A stretch of 5,154 nt of DNA, from the NCBI GenBank assembly GCA_041486365.1, contig JBGPLH010000252.1, positions 1 to 5,154 on the forward strand, in the 5' to 3' direction. Numbering within the stretch: position 1 is the stretch's first letter; every line of letters begins with the position of its first letter. Shown piece by piece: positions 1 to 5,154 of the stretch. Origin of the DNA: JBGPLH01 sp041486365 [NCBI: Thermodesulfobacteriota bacterium]. Lineage in GTDB: Bacteria; JAUYMQ01. The notes under the pieces are model-generated. The model was given only the letters and a program-made list of their open reading frames with translations, was not told where the DNA came from and searched no databases. A program made the position numbers and the translations under genes.

Positions 1-237
1 CGGGACATCCTCGACCGCGTGGAGGCGCGCGTGGTGGCGGATCGTCTGGAGCTCGAGAAGGGGAACAAGACCGCGACAGCGGGGAGTCTGGGGATCAACC
101 GCGAGACCCTCTACCAGAAGATCGCGAAGTACGGGATCGGCGCGACCGGCCGGGCTCCCGCGAGGCCGCCGGCGACCGGGGAGGCCCGCGAGGACGACGC
201 GCCGCCGGATCCGAATGGAGGATCGCCGATCTCGTGA
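1..237 (+). CDS. Fis-type HTH transcriptional regulator, C-terminal fragment (5' end outside window)
   Basis: Only the last 78 residues are in the window, in frame from base 1 to a TGA at 235-237. Residues about 5-46 match the Fis-type DNA-binding domain seen at the C-terminus of NtrC-like sigma-54 activators and of some response regulators: a helix beginning with VEARVVADRLE, then GNKT, then the helix-turn-helix around SLGINRETLYQKI and the closing KYGI. The usual Ala-Ala pair of the first HTH helix reads TAG here. After residue 48 comes a Pro/Ala/Gly- and acid-rich tail of about 30 residues that looks disordered. The sensor, AAA+ or receiver domains that would tell an NtrC-type activator from a PrrA/ActR-type regulator lie upstream and cannot be seen. 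The stop codon overlaps the start of the HupE-like gene, so the two are probably co-transcribed. Confidence is high for a Fis-type HTH and low for the exact class. Confidence 0.85.
   Translation, partial: RDILDRVEARVVADRLELEKGNKTATAGSLGINRETLYQKIAKYGIGATGRAPARPPATGEAREDDAPPDPNGGSPIS
217..222 (+). promoter_or_regulatory. Probable ribosome binding site for the HupE-like gene
   Basis: GGAGGA lies inside the end of the regulator gene. It ends about 11-12 bases before the GTG at 234, which is slightly long for a Shine-Dalgarno site. It is the only strong purine-rich match near this start. Together with the GTGA overlap it suggests that translation of this gene is partly coupled to that of the regulator. 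Confidence 0.5.
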
Positions 238-1280
238 TTCGCCAGACGGCCCTGATCCTTCTCGCGCTCCTCGCTCCGCTCGCCGCGCAGGCGCATCCCC
301 TCGACGAGAGCCGCTCGGACATCACCGTCTCGGAGCGGACGATCGTCTGGCGACTCTCCGTCGACAGAACGTTCCTTTCGGCGGTCGACAGCAACGGGAA
401 CGGCGTGCTCGAGCCCTCCGAGATCGAGGCCAACGCACCCGCCCTCGACCAGTTCTTCGCGCACCGGCTCTTCCTGAATTCGGGCGGCCGTCTCTGCACC
501 CCCGCCATCATGCACATCGGCGCGCCCCGCGGCCTGCCCCGCGTCCTCATCGTGGTCGAGTATCGCTGTCCCGCGCCGATCAAGAAGCTTCGGATCGAGA
601 TGCATCTTTTCGACGGCGTCTCGCCGAACTGGGTAAGCCTCGCACGCCTCACCTGGGGCCGGGCGGTGCGGGAGTTCGCGTTCCGCGAAGGGGCCGGATC
701 CTGGGACGTGAGCGGCGCGCCCTCAGCGGGGCTGCTCGCGCAGCTCCGCTCGTTCCTCGCCCTCGGGATCGAGCACATCTTCACGGGCTACGATCACCTG
801 CTCTTCCTCGTCGGGTTGCTCCTCCTAGGCGGTCGCTTCTGGTCGCTGGTCAAGATTGTCACGGCCTTCACGGTGGCCCACAGCGTGACGTTGATCCTCG
901 CCGCGCTCGGAGTGGTGCACGTCTCGTCGCGCATCATCGAGCCGGCCATCGCCCTCTCGATCGCCTACGTGGGGGCGGAGAACTTCTTCCTGAAGTCGAC
1001 GGATCGGCGCTGGATGATCGCCTTCGCCTTCGGCCTGATCCACGGCTTCGGCTTCGCGAGCATCCTGCGCGAGATGGGGCTCCCGGAGCGCGGGCTCGTG
1101 CTCTCGCTCCTGTCCTTCAACGTCGGCGTGGAGCTCGGCCAGATGGCCGTCGTGGCGGTGGTGCTCCCGATCATCCTTCTGGTGAGAAGGCAGGCGTGGC
1201 AGCGATGGGCGATCCATGCCGCGTCGCTGGTGATCCTGGGGATGGGGCTCTACTGGTTCGTGGAGCGGCTTGCCGCCTGA
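234..1280 (+). CDS. HupE/UreJ-family membrane protein with exported EF-hand-containing N-terminal domain
   Basis: This 348-residue protein starts at GTG, overlapping the upstream stop as GTGA. The start is supported because it gives a compact signal peptide (residues 1-20, likely cleavage AQA|HPLDES). Residues 21 to about 165 form a probable periplasmic domain. It holds a canonical 12-residue EF-hand-type loop at 52-63 (DSNGNGVLEPSE, with D1, N3, N5, G6 and E12) and the protein's only two cysteines (C88, C112), which could form a disulfide. From about 170 the membrane domain shows the HupE/UreJ family signature: GIEHIFTGYDHLLFLVGLLL (178-197), TAFTVAHSVTL (210-220), FGLIHGFGF (266-274) and FNVGVELGQ (295-303). 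There are about six membrane segments, near 178-199, 206-228, 234-252, 260-278, 288-317 and 325-343. Conserved H181, D187, H188, H216, H270 and E300 are likely metal-site or channel residues. Classical HupE/UreJ proteins are nickel permeases, but no hydrogenase or urease gene is in view, so the substrate is unknown. Confidence 0.88.
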   Translation: MIRQTALILLALLAPLAAQAHPLDESRSDITVSERTIVWRLSVDRTFLSAVDSNGNGVLEPSEIEANAPALDQFFAHRLFLNSGGRLCTPAIMHIGAPRGLPRVLIVVEYRCPAPIKKLRIEMHLFDGVSPNWVSLARLTWGRAVREFAFREGAGSWDVSGAPSAGLLAQLRSFLALGIEHIFTGYDHLLFLVGLLLLGGRFWSLVKIVTAFTVAHSVTLILAALGVVHVSSRIIEPAIALSIAYVGAENFFLKSTDRRWMIAFAFGLIHGFGFASILREMGLPERGLVLSLLSFNVGVELGQMAVVAVVLPIILLVRRQAWQRWAIHAASLVILGMGLYWFVERLAA

Positions 1281-1305
1281 GGCGCCGATCTCGTCTCAGG
1301 AGATC
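1274..1305. terminator. Possible weak hairpins at the convergent gene junction
   Basis: Only 15 bases separate the two convergent stop codons. Two small inverted repeats sit here: CGCC/GGCG (1274-1277 and 1281-1284, loop TGA) and GATCTC/GAGATC (1287-1292 and 1300-1305, 7-base loop). The second could form in transcripts of either strand, and its loop contains most of the nuoN stop codon. Neither is followed by a T-run on either strand, so this is not a standard intrinsic terminator. Termination may be Rho-dependent or lie within the opposing gene. Confidence 0.2.
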
Positions 1306-2753
1306 AAAGCCCGCACGCTGCGCACGGCCAGATCGAGCGCTCCCGCGGGGAAGATCCCGAGGATGATCGTGGCGGCGGCGGACACGAGGAGCGCCAGGCC
1401 GCAGGCGGTCGAGGGTCCCGTGGCGCGCAGGTCGCGCGTCGGCTCGTTCCGGTACATGACGCCGATCACGCGCAGGTAGTAATACATCGACACCGCGGAG
1501 TTGAGCACGGCGAGGATCACGAGCCAGGTGTCGCCCGCCTCGAGCGCCGCGCGGAAGATGTAGAACTTCCCTGTGAAGCCCGCCGTCGGCGGGATTCCCC
1601 CGAGCGAGAGCATGAAGAGGGTCATCGCCAGCCCGAGCGCCGGGCGCGTGTAGCCCAGCGCGGCGAGGTCGTCGATTTCCTGTCGCTCCTCACCGTCCCG
1701 CACCAGCAGGATCACCACGGCGAAGGCGCCCAGATTCATGAAGGCATAGGCGAGCAGGTAGTAGAGCACCGCGGCCTCCCCCGCCGCCGTCCCCGCCACC
1801 ATCCCGACCAGCACGTAGCCCGCGTGGGCGATGCTCGAGTAGGCGAGCATCCGCTTGATGTTGTGCTGGGCGATCGCGGCCACGTTCCCCACCGTCATCG
1901 TCGCCAGGGCGAACACCCACAGCAGCGCATTCACCTTCTCGGCCGACAGATCGAAAGCGACCAGGAACACGCGCAGGAACGCCGCGAAGGCCGCGGCCTT
2001 CACGCCGACCGCCATGAAGCCGGTGATCGGCGTGGGGGCGCCCTCGTAGGCGTCCGGGGTCCACATGTGGAAGGGGACGGAGGAGATCTTGAAGCCGAAG
2101 CCCACGAGGAGGAGCCCGACCCCCGCCAGCGCCAGCGGCGTGGGCTTCCAGGCCGCGCGGATCGACGCGAGGTCCGTCGCGCCCGTCGTTCCGTAGATCA
2201 TCGCGATCCCGTAGAGGAAGATCCCCGAGGCGAAGGCGCCTAGCAGGAAGTATTTCAACGCGGCCTCGTTGGATTTCACGAGCCTCCGGTTGAAGCCCGC
2301 GAGCACGTAGACCGGGATGCTCATCATCTCGAGGCCGAGGAAGATCATCACGAGATCCGTGGCCTGGGCCATCGTCATCATCCCGGCCACCGCGCACAGG
2401 ATCAGCACGTAGTACTCGCCGTGGTGGGCCCCGACCTCCTCGAGGTAGTTCACCGACGCGAGGACCGTGAGGACGGCGCCCGTGAGCAGGATGAGATTGA
2501 AGAAGATCGCGTAGGCGTCGAGGTGGAGCATCGGATGCGCCTGCCGCATGAACCGGAGCGGCGTCTCCCCCCAGAGCGCGACGCTGGAGACGGCGGCGAG
2601 GACCATCGTGCCCACGGTCACGGCGGCCAGGGCCGCCCGGCCGCGGCGCGGAATCACCAGATCGAGCATCAGCACGAGCAGCGCGCCGCCGCTCACGATG
2701 AGGATCGGCTCGAGCGCCCGGAGATCGATCGCCGCCATCGAGAAGCCGGTCAT
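1296..2753 (-). CDS. nuoN: NADH-quinone oxidoreductase subunit N (complex I)
   Basis: This 485-residue protein matches the usual length of NuoN, one of three antiporter-like subunits of the complex I membrane arm. About 14 membrane helices can be read, near 13-32, 41-60, 77-100, 113-128, 130-152, 164-187, 207-228, 243-266, 274-295, 302-320, 326-350, 370-392, 408-432 and 449-468. Family motifs are FLGLEMMSIPVYVLAGF (138-154), FKISSVPFHMWTPDAYEGAP (221-240), KRMLAYSSIAHAGY (300-313) and GGIPPTAGFTGKFYIF (385-400). The proton-path residues known from E. coli NuoN appear present: E142, K222, K252 and K396. Lys rather than Glu at the last site is typical of NuoN and separates it from NuoM. The ATG at 2753 overlaps the nuoM stop (ATGA) and has AGGAG 11 bases upstream. 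A second in-frame ATG five codons later lacks such a site. It is the last gene of the nuo group and converges on the HupE-like gene. Confidence 0.97.
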   Translation of the reverse strand: MTGFSMAAIDLRALEPILIVSGGALLVLMLDLVIPRRGRAALAAVTVGTMVLAAVSSVALWGETPLRFMRQAHPMLHLDAYAIFFNLILLTGAVLTVLASVNYLEEVGAHHGEYYVLILCAVAGMMTMAQATDLVMIFLGLEMMSIPVYVLAGFNRRLVKSNEAALKYFLLGAFASGIFLYGIAMIYGTTGATDLASIRAAWKPTPLALAGVGLLLVGFGFKISSVPFHMWTPDAYEGAPTPITGFMAVGVKAAAFAAFLRVFLVAFDLSAEKVNALLWVFALATMTVGNVAAIAQHNIKRMLAYSSIAHAGYVLVGMVAGTAAGEAAVLYYLLAYAFMNLGAFAVVILLVRDGEERQEIDDLAALGYTRPALGLAMTLFMLSLGGIPPTAGFTGKFYIFRAALEAGDTWLVILAVLNSAVSMYYYLRVIGVMYRNEPTRDLRATGPSTACGLALLVSAAATIILGIFPAGALDLAVRSVRALIS

Positions 2754-4345
2754 CGTAGTCTTCTCTCCTGAATCGCCGCCACCCGCCCTCCGCCGTGCGC
2801 CGCCGGCGCGGCCGCCTGCCCGCTCCCCTTCCACGACTTCGCGCTCTTCGCCTCGACCCGCGCCATGAGCGCCGCAAGCGTCGCGTCGGTTCGCGACGTG
2901 AAGAGCCCGGGCTGCACACCGAGCCAGACGATCGGGATCACGACGGCGAGGATCACGCCGATCTCGCGGAGGTCCAGATCGAGAAGCGAGCGGTTCTCCA
3001 CCCTGTCGCAGGGCCCGAAGAAGACCCGCTGCACCATCCAGAGCATGTAAACCGCCGCGAGGATCACGCCCGTGGCGGAAAGCGACGCGGCCCAGGGGTG
3101 CGTCTTGAAGGCGCCGAGGAGAATGAGGAACTCGCCCACGAAGCCGTTCAGGCCCGGGAGCCCGATGGAGGAGAGCGTCACGATCAGGAACAGGGCTGCG
3201 TAGATCGGGAGCGGCTTGGCCAGCCCGCCCAGCTGCGCGATCTCCCGCGTGTGCCGCCGCTCGTAGATCATGCCGACCAGGAGGAACAGCGCCCCGGTCG
3301 ACAGTCCGTGGTTGATCATCTGGAGCAGCCCGCCGGAGAGCCCCTGTGCGTTCAGCGCGAAGATCCCCAGCATCACGAACCCGAGATGGCTCACCGAGGA
3401 GTAGGCCACGAGCTTCTTCACGTCGGCCTGCACCATGGCCACGAGGGCGCCGTAGATGATCCCGATGACGCAGAGGCCGATGAGCCAGGGCATGAGCTGC
3501 GCCGTGGCGTCGGGGAAGAGCGGGAGCGAGAAGCGCAGGAACCCGTAGGCGCCCATCTTGAGGAGGATCGCCGCCAGGATCACGGAGCCCGAGGTCGGCG
3601 CCTCCACGTGGGCGTCCGGAAGCCAGGTGTGCAGCGGCCACATCGGCACCTTCACGGCGAAGGCGAGGGCGAAGGCCATGAAGAGCAGCGTCTGCGGGTT
3701 CCACCAGCCGGGCCCGAAGGGAATGTGCACCTCGTACAGGCGCAGGAGGTCGAAGCTCCAGGACCCGAACTGCTGGTGGTGGAGCAGGTATAGATAGATG
3801 AGGGCGACGAGGAGGAGCAGGCTCCCGACCAGCGTGTAGAGGAAGAACTTGACCGCGGCGTACACGCGGCGAGGCCCTCCCCAGATCCCGATGATCAGGT
3901 ACATCGGGAGAAGCATCGCCTCCCAGAAGATGTAGAAGAGGAAGAGGTTGATCGACACGAAGGCGCCGAGCATCAAGGTCTCGAGCGCGAGCATCGTCAC
4001 CAGGAAGGCCCTCACGTGGCGCGTGATGTCGGTCCAGGCGGAAACGAGCGTGATCGGGACGAGGAAGGTCGTGAGCAGGACGAGAAAGAGGCTGATGCCG
4101 TCGAGACCGACCTTGTACTCGATCCCGTACTCCGGGATCCAGGGCGCCGCGTGCACGAACTGGAAGCCGCCGCTCGACGGGTCGAAGCGCGTCCAGAGCA
4201 CGAGCGAGAGCGCGAAGGTGGCGAGCGAGGCGGCGAGCGCGAGTCCGCGGAAGGACTTCTCCGCCGCCGCCGGGAGGACGAGCAGCACCAGCGCCCCGGC
4301 GAGGGGGAGGAACGTCACGCAGGTGAGGAGGTTTTCCGTCGGCAT
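2750..4345 (-). CDS. nuoM: NADH-quinone oxidoreductase subunit M (complex I)
   Basis: This 531-residue protein is NuoM, an antiporter-like proton-pumping subunit in the complex I membrane arm. About 14 membrane helices can be read, near 4-25, 33-51, 83-104, 111-128, 133-154, 167-188, 217-236, 252-275, 283-304, 311-331, 342-361, 378-400, 421-440 and 461-480. Signature stretches are FYIFWEAMLLPMYLIIGIWG (137-156), VKVPMWPLHTWLPDAHVEAP (231-250), SVILAAILLKMGAYGFLRF (254-272), VKKLVAYSSVSHLGF (309-323) and GLPGLNGFVGEFLILLGAF (395-413). Residues equivalent to the key E. coli proton-path residues are E142, K232, K263 and E405, and all are present. The ATG at 4345 follows the nuoL stop by 11 bases, and the hydrophobic first helix starts right after it. 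The last 32 residues or so (500-531) are a polar Ala/Gly/Lys/Arg tail beyond the conserved part, making the protein some 20 residues longer than the E. coli form (about 509). Its stop overlaps the nuoN start. Confidence 0.97.
   Translation of the reverse strand: MPTENLLTCVTFLPLAGALVLLVLPAAAEKSFRGLALAASLATFALSLVLWTRFDPSSGGFQFVHAAPWIPEYGIEYKVGLDGISLFLVLLTTFLVPITLVSAWTDITRHVRAFLVTMLALETLMLGAFVSINLFLFYIFWEAMLLPMYLIIGIWGGPRRVYAAVKFFLYTLVGSLLLLVALIYLYLLHHQQFGSWSFDLLRLYEVHIPFGPGWWNPQTLLFMAFALAFAVKVPMWPLHTWLPDAHVEAPTSGSVILAAILLKMGAYGFLRFSLPLFPDATAQLMPWLIGLCVIGIIYGALVAMVQADVKKLVAYSSVSHLGFVMLGIFALNAQGLSGGLLQMINHGLSTGALFLLVGMIYERRHTREIAQLGGLAKPLPIYAALFLIVTLSSIGLPGLNGFVGEFLILLGAFKTHPWAASLSATGVILAAVYMLWMVQRVFFGPCDRVENRSLLDLDLREIGVILAVVIPIVWLGVQPGLFTSRTDATLAALMARVEAKSAKSWKGSGQAAAPAAHGGGRVAAIQERRLR
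2763..2770 (-). promoter_or_regulatory. Ribosome binding site of nuoN
   Basis: On the minus strand this reads CAGGAGAG, inside the last codons of nuoM. Its AGGAG core lies 11 bases before the ATG at 2753. It supports this start over the internal ATG at 2738, whose upstream bases show no purine-rich site. Confidence 0.65.
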
Positions 4346-4353
4346 GCTCGCGT

Positions 4354-4358
4354 TCCCT
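4354..4358 (-). promoter_or_regulatory. Weak ribosome binding site of nuoM
   Basis: On the minus strand AGGGA lies 8 bases before the ATG at 4345 and shares bases with the nuoL stop codon TAG. The match is modest, so nuoM initiation may depend partly on ribosomes finishing nuoL. Confidence 0.4.
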
Positions 4359-5154
4359 ACCGGAGAGCGATGTACAGGATCACGGCCACCATCCCCGCCG
4401 TCATGGCGAGGGCGTAGGTCTGTGCCACGCCGGTCTGAAGGCGGCGGATCACGTTCATGGCGGCGCCTTCCACGAGGCTCGCGACCCCGTTCACGATCCC
4501 GTCGATGATGCGCACGTCCACGATCCGGAAGAGGATCGTCTCCGACACCGCGTGGATCGGCCGCACGATCACGAGGTCGTACAGCTCGTCCACGTAGTAC
4601 TTGTTCGAGACGGTGCGCATGAGGAACTCGAAGGCCTTCGACTTCATCGCGAGCACCATCGGGATCATCCCTTTCGCTTTCGCGTAGACGATCCAGGCGA
4701 GCCCGATCCCGAGGATCGCGATCGCGACAGACACCGCCGCCATCCCGAGCTCCGAAGGCCCGGCGTGCACGGCCGCGTGCAGGGCGGCCGGTCCCCGTGC
4801 TCCGAAGACGGGCTCGAGGAAATGATGGAAATGGTTCCCGCCCACGAGGCTTCCGCCGAGGGCCTCGGGCCAGCCGATCATCCCCGCCGTGAACGAGAGC
4901 ACCGCGAGGATCGCCAGGGGCACCCACATCACCGCCGGCGACTCGTGGATGTGCTGCTTCGTCTCGTGGTCGGCGCGGCAGTCACCGGTAAACGTCAGGA
5001 AGAAGAGGCGAAACATATAGAAGGCCGTGATCAAGGCGGTCACGGCGCCCACCGTCCAGAGGGCGGTCGAGGCCCGTACCGCTTCGAACAGGATCTCGTC
5101 CTTCGAGAAGAAGCCGGCGAAGGGAGGGATCCCGGCGATCGCCAGCGTCGCCGC
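4357..5154 (-). CDS. nuoL: NADH-quinone oxidoreductase subunit L (complex I), C-terminal part (5' end outside window)
   Basis: The reading frame is open from the window edge at 5154 to a TAG at 4357-4359, giving the last 265 residues of NuoL, the most distal antiporter-like subunit of complex I. It opens in the conserved broken helix, AGIPPFAGFFSKDEIL (7-22). K18-D19 correspond to E. coli K399-D400, so roughly 380 residues are missing upstream if the proteins are collinear. Next come membrane helices near 33-55 and 75-93, the family motif HESPAVMWVPLAILA (70-84), a His-containing loop, and a helix near 137-157. NKYYVDELYDLVIVRPI (184-200) then introduces the long lateral amphipathic helix (about 190-240), which runs along the membrane arm and is peculiar to NuoL. 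The final membrane anchor is at about 246-263. A valine GTG at 5050-5052 could be mistaken for a start, but the conserved sequence continues through it. nuoK and the rest of the operon would be expected beyond 5154. Confidence 0.96.
   Translation of the reverse strand, partial: AATLAIAGIPPFAGFFSKDEILFEAVRASTALWTVGAVTALITAFYMFRLFFLTFTGDCRADHETKQHIHESPAVMWVPLAILAVLSFTAGMIGWPEALGGSLVGGNHFHHFLEPVFGARGPAALHAAVHAGPSELGMAAVSVAIAILGIGLAWIVYAKAKGMIPMVLAMKSKAFEFLMRTVSNKYYVDELYDLVIVRPIHAVSETILFRIVDVRIIDGIVNGVASLVEGAAMNVIRRLQTGVAQTYALAMTAGMVAVILYIALR

Noticed and set aside
95-784. Open frames on the minus strand and in another + frame across the HupE-like gene (also 215-1366)
   Set aside because: All translate to Arg/Pro/Ser-rich sequence without domains, whereas the 234-1280 frame gives a signal peptide and clear HupE/UreJ motifs.
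234-1280. Assigning the gene as a hydrogenase- or urease-linked nickel permease (hupE or ureJ)
   Set aside because: The family match is good, but no hydrogenase or urease genes are visible and the large exported N-terminal domain differs from classical short HupE/UreJ. The gene symbol was therefore left empty.
2754-3704. Apparent long N-terminal extension of the nuoN reading frame (802 codons in total)
   Set aside because: The added part is an out-of-frame shadow of nuoM with Arg/Ala/Pro-rich noise. NuoN homology begins at the ATG at 2753, which has its own ribosome site.
2795-3793. Long open frame of about 330 codons on the + strand, antisense to nuoM
   Set aside because: Its translation is low-complexity, rich in Arg, Glu, His, Gly and Pro with no recognisable domain, as expected for the complement of a high-GC gene. 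The opposite strand encodes an unmistakable NuoM.
4750-4869. His-containing loop of NuoL between helices near residues 95-135 (five His) as a possible special metal site
   Set aside because: Many bacterial NuoL proteins carry a variable, His-rich loop at this place after an FLEPVF-like motif, so it is not unusual by itself.
1-5154. CRISPR array, tRNA or rRNA genes, insertion sequences or a hidden novel system
   Set aside because: Nearly all bases are covered by recognisable genes, no direct repeats with regular spacing or transposase-like frames were seen, and the nuo genes are ordinary in order and motifs.

Overview
The window is a G+C-rich piece (roughly two thirds G+C by eye) of a bacterial genome. 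It holds two convergent gene groups that are packed tightly. The sequence does not fix the taxon. The nuo gene order, the GTG start and the codon use fit a high-GC, respiring Gram-negative-type bacterium, and a Sec signal peptide with an apparent periplasmic domain agrees with this, but I would not name a phylum.

Left part, + strand (1-1280): the end of a DNA-binding regulator with a Fis-type helix-turn-helix is followed, with a 4-base GTGA overlap, by a complete HupE/UreJ-type membrane protein. That protein has a signal peptide, an exported N-terminal domain with a canonical EF-hand-like calcium loop, and a C-terminal membrane domain rich in conserved His, Asp and Glu. The overlap suggests one transcript and coupled translation. 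No hydrogenase or urease gene lies in the window, so the name HupE describes the family and not a proven role in nickel metabolism.

Right part, - strand (5154-1296): nuoL (3' part only), nuoM and nuoN, in the usual order for the distal end of the operon for respiratory complex I (NADH:quinone oxidoreductase). These three antiporter-like membrane subunits carry out proton pumping. nuoL and nuoM are 11 bases apart, and nuoM and nuoN overlap by 4 bases (ATGA). The expected ion-channel Glu and Lys residues are present in NuoM and NuoN, and the Lys of the broken helix is present in NuoL. The operon therefore looks functional and ends at nuoN.

The two groups meet stop to stop with 15 bases between them. 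No stretch over 300 bases lacks a gene. I see no RNA gene, mobile element, CRISPR array or clearly new system. Points worth a second look are the exported domain of the HupE-like protein, its coupling to a regulator, the NuoM tail and the small hairpin at the convergent junction.
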